28,721 nt of DNA from Gnetum montanum (taxonomy: Eukaryota; Streptophyta; Gnetopsida; Gnetales; Gnetaceae). The position numbers were made by a program, and so were the translations under genes. Each line of letters starts with the position of its first letter. Within the stretch, counting starts at the first letter, position 1. The notes under the pieces were generated by a model. It saw nothing but the letters and a program-made list of their open reading frames with translations, was not told the DNA's origin and searched no databases. Positions 11,405-20,726 of the stretch are shown piece by piece. The stretch covers positions 22,841-51,561 of the forward strand of contig MNCI01030315.1 in assembly GCA_015680685.1 (NCBI GenBank), written 5' to 3'.

Positions 11405-11459
11405 TATGGCAGTTTAAGGCCGTACCGAGTCGTAACAGGAGTTTAAGGCCATACCGGGC
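11405..11459. repeat. AGTTTA-type repeat, array 2, cut by an N gap
   Basis: Two units (AGTTTAAGGCCGTACCG and AGTTTAAGGCCATACCGGGC) lie directly before the assembly gap at 11460. They match the units at 16.62-16.75 kb more closely than those at 7.4 kb. The array very likely continues into the gap. Confidence 0.7.
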
Positions 11460-11609
11460 NNNNNNNNNNNNNNNNNNNNNNNNNNNNNNNNNNNNNNNNN
11501 NNNNNNNNNNNNNNNNNNNNNNNNNNNNNNNNNNNNNNNNNNNNNNNNNNNNNNNNNNNNNNNNNNNNNNNNNNNNNNNNNNNNNNNNNNNNNNNNNNNN
11601 NNNNNNNNN
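11460..11609. other. Assembly gap, 150 N
   Basis: A run of 150 N. Since it begins inside a tandem repeat, the gap is probably a collapsed repeat and its true length is unknown. Open frames spanning it are meaningless. Confidence 0.99.
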
Positions 11610-11639
11610 CATTTGCTTCTTACTTTGAAAGTGACAGAG

Positions 11640-12610
11640 TGTAAGTGACAGCGTAAACTGTTAAAGTGTAAACTACAGTGCCTTAGCATAAGCTTAAATT
11701 TGCTCGTGAGCGTAGATGCAGAAGAATAACCCTAGCGTAGATGCGAAGCATTAAACCCCAGCATAGACGCGAAGTGTAGAATTTCAAGTGCTAGCGTAGA
11801 CACTTCTTCTCTTCAACGTAAACTTGTATCGTCAACATAAACAAGCTGAGATGGGCAAGGGAAAGGAAGTGGAGGGCCAGGGGAGAAAGGGCCCCTACTT
11901 GACCTTCGTGGACGAGACTGAAGCCATGTTGCAGGGCTTCCCTAGGCAAAGGATCCCATCCTGGCCCATGACATCCCACAGGTAGGCTTTGATCTCTACC
12001 TCTAATTATTTTTGTGCTTCTTCTTTTATAGCATAGACAGTCTCAGCATATATGTCGAGCGTAGGGGTTTTAGGCATATGGGGTTTTGCGGCGTATACAC
12101 TGAGTGTCACTTTATAGCATAAAGTTTTGTCAGCGTAAACATTTTCCCTGCACTAGTATGTCAGCGTAAGCCATGGTGTCATGAGTTTTTTGTGAGCAAA
12201 GTCTTGTCAGTGTCATTTGCTTATTTTATCAACATAAATTCTGTTTACTATGACGGCGTATACGCTGAGAGTTTATTCAGCGTATACACTATTAGTCTGC
12301 AGTTTTCTTTCAGTGTAAACTTGTTTTTCATCTTTTTGGCGTAACCTTTTCGTTCAACGCTAGCGTAGACTGTTTACGCTGGAAGCGCACTTGGGCATGT
12401 ACGCTGAGGGTTCTCTTCAGCGTATACGCTGAACATAAAAGGTTTGGGCGACAGCATAAAACAGTTCATTGTCGACGTATACGCTGAGTTAGGCAGCGTA
12501 TACGCTCAGTGTACAGCGTATACGCTGAGGTTTTTGCAGCATTTTACGCTAAGTATAAATAGTTTTGCCGGCGTATACGCTGGTTTATGCGGTGTATACG
12601 CTGAGTGTAA
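11640..12610. repeat. Array of GCGTATACGC-type repeats (array 2)
   Basis: Exact or near-exact GTATACGCTGAG-type units recur, densest at 12254-12605 (about eight copies near 12254, 12286, 12420, 12475, 12496, 12515, 12571 and 12592). Looser GCGTAGAC/GCGTAAAC variants occur from 11645. A plus-strand TATAAATA lies at 12554-12561. The array surrounds the first exon and fills the first intron of the plus-strand gene relic. It shares its core word with array 1 at 5.3-6.2 kb, although the flanking bases differ (GCTGGG there, GCTGAG here). Confidence 0.82.
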
Positions 12611-12702
12611 ACAGTTAGTGAATCTTTAGATTTTAAATGTCAATTCATACGTAAACTTTCGCTTTTTGGGCTAATCTATCGTGGCATCGTGATTGTTTGC
12701 AG

Positions 12703-13152
12703 GGATAGCAAGTGTTTCCTCATCGTTGTCGAACTTGTCAGGGTATTAACATGGGTTGGCCCCGTTGAGGCTGAGGAGCTTCCCTCGGATCTAACCGTGG
12801 ATAACAACGGGGTTTGGTTTAGGTAAGGCGCTAGCGAATTTCTAGCTTTCCTATTAAACAATTTTGAAGTGGCCATCTGGTCAAATTTTAGAGAAGTGGT
12901 TGCGTGAAGCATTCTTGATGCAATGCTGCTGGGAGCTGCAAAGGGCGTCATGGTCTTCATAGAAGACATTGATGAGGGACCTCTTGTTACCGATGATGGT
13001 ACTACCCATGGGCCCAGGTCAACACGCTCATTAACGTGCATGTGGGCACTATTGCCACAAGGGTTAGATTACCTCAACAATATGTTATTCATAGCTACTC
13101 GTGCACATACATTATTCCAGAATCCTCTCAGCATGGTATACCGAGTGGCGAG
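12703..13152 (+). pseudogene. Exon 2 of the antisense gene relic, faintly phosphatase-like
   Basis: The exon reads KCFLIVVELVRVLTWVG, then after an in-frame TAA (12823) GASEFLAFLLNNFEVAIWSN, then a TGA (12905), then LDAMLLGAAKGVMVFIED. The order of a hydrophobic strand, then R-x-G-x3-FL-x6-FEVAIWS, recalls the FCP1/NIF-like (HAD) phosphatase fold, but the DxDx(T/V) nucleophile motif is not present (VVELVRVL instead). The likeness is weak and the downstream exons do not support it. Phase fits both neighbouring exons. Confidence 0.4.
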
Positions 13153-13580
13153 GTAGGACTATTTAAGTTTATTTTTTTCCTTCGCCGTTTGGTGTTTGTT
13201 TCTTGTTTTGACACATATTCGCTTACAGGCTGAAGACCAACCTGGATGGGACTCTCATCAAAGATGAAGGATTAGCCCTTGCTTGCACTGCTCTGGAGGC
13301 ATTCATGATGGGCCCCACCCTTCGTGGAACCGTACTGGGTCAAACGAAGGATTCGATAGTCCATTTTCATAATCAGTTTTCCAGAGTATTTGCGATGTGC
13401 AAAGCTTGTGGATGGCTTCATGAAGACTGGAGAGATCAGGGGCTAGTCTTCCCTCGTGAATTTGGTAGCACATCAAAATCTATCACTAACGGTAAATGGT
13501 AACCTTGCCTAGATATGTTAGTGGGTTTGTCTAACTGTTTGGAGTTACGCTGAGATGATCATTTTAAATTGCTTTTATAG

Positions 13581-14621
13581 TTGATGCACCTCCTGGTGGG
13601 GATCCAGTGACAACAGGATGAATCGAGACTACTTTGTCGATGAAGTTTGGGGAGGTGGCTAAGGTGCAAAAGTGGTTGCATAGGCAAGCTCCACTATCTA
13701 TCACTCGTTGCCTGGATGATGCCAGCCTCATGGAGCTCTTTATGACGTCGAGTCCTGACGTATCCAACGGGGAGATGATTGGGATCGTGGACTCTTTTAA
13801 TGAGTCTGTCTCACAGTACAACACCCAGATTAAGGATGTCAATGTAGTTTTTCATCTGTCGCCCATGTTCTTTTCCAACTTATTTGGCATGCCAGTAGAT
13901 GGTTTAAATGTAGTATTAGACAGAGCTCATAAAGGTCTCCAGACAATTCGTGAGTTGGAAGATTGGCTAGGGGTGGCCAAGGGTGCCAAGGGATTCCCGA
14001 TGCAGGGGAAAGCAAAAGTTATGGAAGTGAACGAATTATATCCCCTATTCCGGGCACGGGTGTTCCCTAAAACCCTTTCCTAGGTGAGGAGTCTTTGGGT
14101 TGAGGTTGTTCGTGTCATGCAAACTGTCTTGGAAACGAGCATGCGATATAACTGGGCCCAATTTTTGTTATCGGGTATGCACAAGGAGATAGTGCGGTTG
14201 CGTTTGAACACCGAGGCACAATCCCATTTCACCTTTGCGTTCTTCGCCAGTTATCTACGCCGTTTTGCTGAGTTCCTACTAGTTCGTGCAGACAAAAAGT
14301 TTGTTCTGCAGGATCGAGGTTAGCTATCCCACCCATGGGTCAATCATTTGCTTGAGACAGTTAAATCCCAAGATGCACCTGAAGGCATTGATGAATCCAC
14401 TTCTATTACTACGAGGGGATCATCTGGCACTTCAATCCACATGCGTGATAGTTTGGGATTGGAGCCAGAAGACGTACCCCTCACTGCTAGAAGGGCAGAA
14501 CGGGTTATCAAGGAGACCATTGGCCAAGCCCAGTCAAAGCTAAAGAGGCCTAAACGCACGACTAAGGAAGTCTCCGATGTGAATCGGCCACGCGTAAAGC
14601 TTATACGCTTCAAGATGCCTG
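13581..14621 (+). pseudogene. Exon 4 of the antisense gene relic, largest exon
   Basis: One frame stays open for about 347 codons apart from three stops (TGA 13619, TAG 14081, TAG 14321). It contains KFGEVAKVQKWLHRQ, FHLSPMFFSNLFGMPVDG, WVEVVRVMQTVLETS, YNWAQFLLSGMHKEI and FFASYLRRFAEFLL, then a hydrophilic Ser/Thr/Lys-rich tail ending in a perfect donor (CTG then GTAAGT). The alternating helical blocks resemble hypothetical proteins linked to plant transposons in general style, but I cannot name a family. Both later TAGs overlap weak donor-like GTGAGG or GTTAGC words, so shorter exons are an alternative. Confidence 0.55.
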
Positions 14622-15313
14622 GTAAGTGAAGCTTACACTCTTATTGTTTTATTGCTTTTGTTTTGTTTATAACTTTTACTTCAATCACTTACGTGTCATT
14701 GATATTTTTGGCTTGATTTTAAAAAGTGAGGAAGCAGGCTTTAGAGACTATCACCGAGGAGGAGGAAACCAACATAGAGAAGAATAACGAGGAGGAAAAC
14801 CCGGAGAAGAGCCAAGGCAGAGCAACGGAGGAGTTAAAGGCAAATACCACTGAAACCGAACCATTGGATGATCAGGATGGTATCAACCAGATGTTCAACA
14901 GATTCCTCAAGGGAGATCTAGATCTAGGGGATCCTCCAGAAGGTGACAAAGAGCATGGTATGTCCTCTGTTATTTCAATTTGTCCCATTAGCTGTCACTT
15001 CTATTGCATTTTATTTTAATATTTTCATTTTTTCAGACGAAGGGAGCGAGACTAGAATGGTGTGGTTAGATGTACCCATGAAGACAGTTCCCTCTGAGAG
15101 GACCGCTGAGGTTAGTTCTCGCACTCGTGAGCCACTTACTTGGTTAGAGATACCAAGTAAAATGGATTTTGTGGCTGGACTCGTGGAGGAAGTTGTTGAA
15201 TGGATCCAGGAGGCCCACCCTGATATAGGTATAAATCATCTAGAGGTTTGGAGTTTCGCATCTTGTTTATACTGTTATTATTTTTCTAACACTTGTATGT
15301 TTCACGTGGGTAG

Positions 15314-16110
15314 GTGCTCAATTGAAATGGGATCCCTCCGAGAGAATTAGCATAGAAAGTTTAACCACGCTTTCCCCAGAAGTGGAACAAGTGCCAAGGC
15401 CTGTTTACGAGGGAGTCGCAGAAGGCTTTGTGCACAATGCTAAGTTGTTATGGACTTGTAGTCATTCCATTGAGCAGTTGTGGCTACAAATACAGGCAAA
15501 AGAAAAGGTAGTCTCTGAGTTGTCAGTGGAACGTGACGATCTGAAGGCTCGGTACGAGTTCGCCGCTGCCAAGCTAAGCGGACATTTCTCCTGGCGAACG
15601 TCCGAGGTTACGTATACTAGGTATTGGAATCTACTGAATCATCATGTATTGCTGACTCGGAGAATGGCAGAGTGCAAAGCCCAAATTGATCTCCTAAAAC
15701 TTAAATGTCAAGATTGGAAAGCCTTCGCTTCCAAGGTTCATAAGTGGGGTCAGGATGAGAAAAATCACAAACATTACTACAAGAAGTCACTAAAAGAGGT
15801 GTCTATTGAAAAGTGGCAACTAGAGATGTTTGTGGAAGGTTTAGGCTTGTGTTCTGCTTTCGATACTTTTGCTCAGAATACAATTGTGGAGATGGAATCA
15901 CCTACAAGGGTGATCACAACTGTTTCTGGAGAAACATCGATGGGCGAATTCCCTCTGAAACATCCTACCTGGTCGGCTGTCGACAAAGGAAAAACTTTGG
16001 TAGACGTTGACTTAGGCCTTGATGGGACAGATTGGGCAAGCATTTTAGAAGAGGAAATCCTTCGTCGACTGGAATTCGGCTTAGGGGGATTCATTGAGTT
16101 AATTCATTGA
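15314..16110 (+). pseudogene. Exon 7 of the antisense gene relic, coiled-coil-like
   Basis: An uninterrupted frame of about 262 codons: IEQLWLQIQAKEKVVSELSVERDDLKARYEFAAAKL suggests a coiled coil, followed by HHVLLTRRMAECKAQIDLLKLK, a Lys/His-rich stretch, and an acidic end (LGLDGTDWASILEEEILRRLEFG). It is the only long exon without a premature stop before its end, a TGA at 16108. The exon start at 15314 follows GTGGGTAG and keeps the phase of the preceding exon. Function unknown. Confidence 0.5.
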
Positions 16111-16279
16111 ATAACGTTTAAAATCTTGACATTTGCTTATTCTTATGTTGGTTGTTTGTTTTTTTTGGTATTTTTAGGATGAAGGTGGCGATGATGCCCA
16201 AGAAGCTGGCGCCAGTGGAGTAGGGGCCCCTCATGCTGGTGGATCCAAAGGGGACGACCCTCCCACCCCGGATGTTTAG

Positions 16280-16624
16280 TGTTTTAATTTTTAAGTTTTT
16301 GTTGTTTTGTACTATTTTTAGCATGTTGTGTGATTAGACTATTCTGATTCAAATGGATATAGGGATTGTAACTTGAAAATTGTGAGATAAACTGAAACAA
16401 TTGACACTTGTAATTGCACAACATTGGATGTATAAATATTTTTTGTTGATTTAGAATTTAATTGTGAACACAACACAGCAATATAAAATGTTTTTGCTTT
16501 TTTTTGAGTTTGATTGCACACATGACAGGATAATGTAAAATGTTTTTGGGCTTATTTTTCTGTTTTAAGCGTAATGCACAGAGTGATTATAAGTGATATG
16601 TGAAAAGAAAAATAAAGTAAGCAC
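16280..16624. other. AT-rich 3' flank of the antisense gene relic
   Basis: This follows the TAG at 16277. It is T-rich and AT-rich, with repeated short words (AATGTAAAATGTTTTTG near 16472-16500 and again near 16531-16548). It may be the former 3' untranslated region. No clear coding potential on either strand. Confidence 0.45.
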
Positions 16625-16952
16625 TAGTTTAAGGCCATTTTGGGCTAGGTTCGCACTAGTTTAAAGCCATTTTGGGCCCCTATGTGTAGTTTAAAGCCAT
16701 TTCGGACCCCTGTGTGTAGTTTAAAGCCATTTCGGGCTCCATTGCGAACAAGTAATATTTTGGATAAAGCGGGGAAGTTTCTCGATTGACCGATCATCTC
16801 TAATCATGGCTAGTTTTATGTCGTTGTGGACATGATAGTTTAACGTCATTCCAGACTTGGAGTGTGATTTTTAATATATATATTGTTCATTTTTGGGGTG
16901 TTGTAGTTTAACGTCATTTCGGACTTCATGTAGTTTAACGTCGTTTCAGACG
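16625..16952. repeat. AGTTTA-type repeat, array 3
   Basis: Two sub-blocks. At 16625-16740, four units of the form AGTTTAAAGCCATTTCGGG at spacings of about 35-40 bases. At 16810-16952, four units of the form AGTTTAACGTCATTTCGGAC. A 70-base unrelated stretch separates them. The second block matches the GTCAT...GGAC units at 7.4-7.8 kb and the first matches the GGCCAT units at 11.4 kb, so array 3 links the other two. Confidence 0.8.
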
Positions 16953-17724
16953 AAGTGCAATGATCTTATTTTAATTTTTTTTATTCTTTTTATTTTTATG
17001 TCTTGGAATATATTAACTGGTATGATTTTGTATTCGGTGTCCCCTTCACTGATCACATTGAATGGTAATTCAGCCCAAGGGACGTCTGATGGAATGGCTT
17101 CTGTGTTAGTATTTTCAGGTGTTTCGGTGTCTATCATGGTTTCTGTATTGGTTTCTACATGAGGAGGTATGTGTATAGTGTCAGGCATAGGTGTTTTGGT
17201 TTTAGGAGGCTTTTGTTCCGTATTCAAAGGCTTACTGCCTACTAGTGGTTGTGGATTCTTGTCGTTTCGGCTAGGCTTTTCGAGCTCGGCCTCCGAGCCC
17301 TGGTCCATGTCCATGTGTGATGAAATGATAGGAGTAGCTACTTTCCCGTGTATGATGATTTGACCACCCTCATAAGGTAGGTGAATTTATTGGTGTATAG
17401 GGGAGGAGACAGCTCTCATTTGGGCCAACCAGGGTCTTCCTAATATTAGGTTGAATCTTGGCATTTCATCGACTACTAGGAAATTGGCAGATGTAGGGAA
17501 CTGGTTTCCCGCTATGAAATCCAAGGTTATTGTGCCTTTTACCATTACGCATGTCCCACTGAATGGCTTTAGACATGTGGTCGTGGTTGGTTTAATTAAC
17601 TCAGTAAGCCCCAATTGTTCAACGATGGGGTATGGTACAACATTTGTTGCGGCTCCATCGTCTACATGGACCCTATGTATCGTAAATTGATTTATATGTA
17701 TTGTTATGAACATGGGGGCCATTG
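16946..17724 (-). pseudogene. Element B aspartic protease and linker, cut by insertion of element A
   Basis: From 17724 down the minus strand reads MAPMFITIHINQF, VHVDDGAATNVVP (active-site motif; DSGA is usual, here DDGA), LGL, then FNLILGRPWL (the conserved second motif). A TAA follows HQ at about 17386, then IHLPYEGGQIIIHGKVATP in the same frame, a segment commonly found after protease in Tat elements, then a Thr/Glu/Pro-rich linker to 16946. The longer open frame upward to 17851 is an artefact: its first 42 residues are antisense LTR of element A. The protease would process Gag-Pol. Inactive. Confidence 0.88.
17720..17724. repeat. Putative target-site duplication CATTG of element A
   Basis: Five bases directly before the TG of the 5' LTR. 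Ty3/gypsy integrases make 5-bp duplications. The matching copy should follow the 3' LTR beyond the window, so this is not confirmed. Confidence 0.45.
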
Positions 17725-18980
17725 TGTTGGCACATTTGACCATTCCATGGAATAGTTGAAATATTTTATTGGAAGAATCTATGGTTGTAAATGCACAAGT
17801 AAATTTCAGCTTTAGTGTTGAAGGTTGGGTGTTCTTAGGGAAGTGATTCACTGGTGAAGAATTTGAGATAAAGGTGCCAAATTATCTCTTTATTAAAATC
17901 AGAAATTAGTACTATGGCAAGGAAGGAAGTATGTGATTCATGTGCAATCATTAAGTTGCAGATCCCGGTTGTCAAAACCCAGATATATCCTTGCAAGAGA
18001 AAATAAAAAATGTAACAAAACTAGCAATGCCTTCATTTTTTTAAGATTATGAAGAAAAAAGGCAAATCAACCTCCACCGTATACTACACCTGCTGAAGAG
18101 GAAAATAGTGAAGATAAGGAAAACAACGAAGGTGAAGGAGACCGCGTTGTAGGAAAATGCACAACACCACTCACAGCAATGTTCACCCTGGCACAGACTC
18201 AAAGACAAATTTTGAAACCCTCATTTACAAAACATGTGAGGAAAGGGGTTATGCCCTATTAAAACCCCGATTTGTATTGTAGGCCGTGGCATTTTTTTTC
18301 TTCTTTCTTTCTTTTTGTGATGCAGGTTGCGGATCCGCTGAACAAAGATCTATGAAATATTGGCCCGTAATTTGGCAAACAGAAAAACGCATGAAGCCCT
18401 AAATTAATTTAGGAGGAAAAATAGATTTTGAAGCCCTCTATTTAGGGCGCATTGTTCTCCTCCAGCACGCAACAGAAAAATTAGATCGCGTTTGTAGAGC
18501 CTTCTTGTGCAGAAGCAGTTTGAATCTGCGATATTGATGACGTTTCATATTGGATCTTGATGCAAACATGTGTCAGTTCTTGCAGGTTCTAGGCAGAATT
18601 AAGAGAAAGACAATTGCCTTGGAACTGCAAGGAAACCTCCACGTGATTTACAAGGAAGAGAAGGAAAATCATTTCACCGTTTCTTTTCCAAAAATTATTC
18701 AATTATTTCTACCGCTCAAGCATACAGTCAAATGGAGTATAAATTAACCAATAATATATACATGTAGATACATATATATTCACAATATGAAGTACTCATC
18801 GTATGAAGTCTTAGAGACCTGCCATCATTTATCCCAAGTTATGAAATATATTATTTACTGCCCATTAAAAATTTGCAATATTGGTTATCCTATTCAATGT
18901 CACATTACATTAAAGTTAGCATAAAATGCTCCTCATTTCATGCATGCCTTCCTAACTCCCTAACCACATAACCTTCTCCT

Positions 18981-19371
18981 AGCTTGTTGGACAAGTAATC
19001 TTCTGATTGGTTAGTCAAATTCCTTGAGAGAGAAGTTAGGAGAGATATTTTTGAGATATTTGGAAATTGTAACTTCCCTATACATCACTTAGAATACTTG
19101 ACATCTCATTTTGGAGAAGCAAAATACAAGGGATATATATGTATGGAGTAAGTGGCAACTATAGCTTGTATTCCTAAGTTTCTTAAAGATTGTATATTGT
19201 AACTACCAAGACCACTTGTCAACCTATTTTTCTCTTTGGTGGTTGAAACCACCCAAAATTGTTGTAACTTACCTAACTTGTTGGGCAAGTAACCTCCTAA
19301 CTTGTTGAGCAAGTAATCTCCTAATTGGTTGGCCAAGTTACTTGGAAGAGAAGTTAGGTGAGATATTTTTA
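18981..19371 (+). repeat. Diverged duplication in the U3 of the element A LTR
   Basis: An 80-base unit at 18981-19060 (GCTTGTTGGACAAGTAATC, then TTGGTTAG, then GAGAAGTTAGGAGAGATATTT) recurs at 19299-19371, with a partial extra copy at 19273-19296. The second copy ends about 30 bases before the TATA box, so the repeats are placed like promoter-proximal control elements. The first copy also ends the window in the 3' LTR. Confidence 0.75.
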
Positions 19372-19403
19372 ACTATGTAATTTCCCTACCAACCTTTAAA
19401 GCC

Positions 19404-19411
19404 TATAAAAA
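19404..19411 (+). promoter_or_regulatory. TATA box of element A LTR
   Basis: TATAAAAA in GCCTATAAAAAGGCTTC. It is followed by a purine-rich stretch where transcription would start, about 30 bases on, and an AATAAA at 19513-19518 that could direct 3' processing in the downstream LTR. Placement fits the U3/R boundary. Confidence 0.75.
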
Positions 19412-20616
19412 GGCTTCAGGGGGGAGAACATATCATGACAAGAGGTCTCACACATCACACTTGGAGTCTTGGAAGATTTGTAAAGAAGATTTCTTGGAGG
19501 ATGGCTTGCTAGAATAAATATTTCAACCTCTTTGTCATGGTCCTGTGAGTTATGAATTTCATTTTTTGTTTTGTTTAAATTGTTTAGCTAGTGGTTTAGA
19601 TAGTATCATCCTTGGCAAGTAATTTTGGGATTTTTAGATTGCTCTTATTGTTCTTGTTGCCCAATAGGAATTTCTGTTAAAATTTTGCCATAGAAGCGCT
19701 TGTGTTCAAAAAGCCTTGAGAGCATTTTAGTAGTAAATTTCGTTATTGTGCAACGTTTGGGAACTGCTATTGGATTGTTGGAAGAGAGCCTCTGTTTGTA
19801 GTCACGCCGTGGAACAATTTGGTAGTCGAGAGGGTTCAGAAAATCTTTGGTATTTTGATGGGACCAGAATAGCTTCTTTTTATCTTTAGAGTGATTTTCC
19901 GTGTTATTTCAATCAGAAATTGTCAAGTCTTTTAAAGGTTCTGTTTAAATGCAATCGTTGACATCTACTGTCTAGCCAAAATGGAGTCTCGTACATGGTA
20001 GTTTACGCAGCAATTTTTGGTAGTACAGTAGGATTGTCTTGAAGATATTGCTTGTTTGAGTCTTGGAAGTTTGAACAATTCATAGATATTGAATTTGGAA
20101 TAGCTTTATTGCGAAGTGTTTACTCGTGTCATTTTACCTTGTTTAAATATTTGAGGTCCACACAAATCTGCTTTCTTTTCTTTCTGTCTATTTCCTTTGA
20201 ATCTTGCTCTATTTCTAGTTTTCTTGTGGAACTATATATCTCTCTCTGGGGAAAATTAGGAGTAGATTTGCGGAGTTGTGCTCAAATGTTTATGCAAAAT
20301 TTTACTTGTTACAAGCAGGTATTATAGGGACCGCATAGACTAGGTAGTTTGAACAAAATAGGAAACTCTCAATAACTCACAGTACTTGATAAAGTTGGCT
20401 GAATCTCTTAAAGTAAGTCATTTGTATTTCACACACACGCAATCGTTACATTGCACACAACCGCACGCCGCAACAGCACACACACATACTCACATTAACT
20501 ACTGAGTTATTTGGAGGTATCTGGGCCTTGGTGTTGCCAGAGACCAGCAGGCACCTAAATCCTGTTCGAGGACACTCGTTGGCGGTCGCGTCCCAAACGG
20601 TCGCCAACAGTTCTTT

Positions 20617-20633
20617 TGGCGCTAGAAGGAGGG
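20617..20633 (+). promoter_or_regulatory. Primer binding site of element A
   Basis: TGGCGCTAGAAGGAGGG begins seven bases after the LTR end and starts with the TGG expected to pair with a tRNA CCA end. The primer tRNA would end in CTAGCGCCA; I could not assign it to an isoacceptor with confidence. Confidence 0.7.
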
Positions 20634-20726
20634 CTGAAAATTAAGCCTCTAGGTTCATAAGCCTTATACTTTTAGTACATCAACAATTATTTGTAAGGCT
20701 TAAGAATTAGATACTATTTTCAGTTC

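Larger units (their letters stand above)
11851..16279 (+). pseudogene. Decayed multi-exon gene of unknown function, antisense to element B
   Basis: Proposed exons: 11851-11981, 12703-13152, 13229-13491, 13581-14621, 14727-14957, 15037-15228, 15314-about 16097 and 16178-16279. Donors are GTAGGC, GTAGGA, GTAAAT, GTAAGT, GTATGT and GTATAA; acceptors include TTTGCAG, CTTACAG, TTTATAG and TTTTTCAG. The codon phase agrees across the first six junctions, which chance would hardly give. The last junction is weak: an in-frame TGA lies at 16108, and the phase of the final Gly/Asp/Pro-rich exon (ending PPTPDV and TAG at 16277) does not match the only nearby GT. Total coding length would be about 1050 codons. 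At least five in-frame stops (near 12823, 12905, 13619, 14081 and 14321) fit C-to-T decay. I do not recognise the family. It lies inside the presumed intron of element B on the opposite strand. It could be a captured host gene or an element-encoded extra ORF. Confidence 0.68.
7420..17724 (-). mobile_element. Element B: old Tat/Ogre-type Ty3/gypsy retrotransposon, partial, split by element A
   Basis: Reading the minus strand from 17724 to 7809: protease, linker, a presumed intron of about 5.9 kb, then RT, degenerate RNase H, archaeal-type RNase H and integrase, ending with a chromodomain-less tail (NHLYLKLFYV then stop) typical of Tat pol. A dual RNase H in this order is a known Tat hallmark, and an intron between protease and RT is known from Ogre elements. 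Gag and the 5' LTR would lie beyond element A's right end, outside the window. The 3' LTR is probably within 5-7.4 kb but its limits were not found. Decayed: about a dozen stops and a one-base deletion. Confidence 0.8.
17725..20609 (+). repeat. 5' LTR of element A
   Basis: It begins TGTTGGC and ends GCCAACA, a perfect 7-bp terminal inverted repeat. Length 2885 bp, long for the superfamily. The start is fixed by its match to 27359. The end is fixed by the terminal inverted repeat and the primer site a few bases on. It contains a TATA box (19404), an AATAAA (19513), a U3 duplication and a CA-rich stretch (20431-20500). By eye about 70 substitutions, mostly transitions, separate it from the 1363 bases of 3' LTR in the window, plus an insertion of about 38 bases in the 3' copy. 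Confidence 0.92.

Noticed and set aside
11361-11689. Open frames across the N gap
   Set aside because: They are mostly unknown bases and reflect the gap, not sequence.
12703-12960. Assignment of the antisense gene as an FCP1/NIF-like phosphatase
   Set aside because: Only one stretch resembles the fold, the nucleophile DxDx(T/V) motif is absent, and other exons do not match. Kept only as a weak note.
14075-14090. Splice donor at the TAG near 14081 (CTAG followed by GTGAGG)
   Set aside because: The same frame continues open on both sides and reads as one block, so a decayed stop codon is simpler. It remains an alternative.
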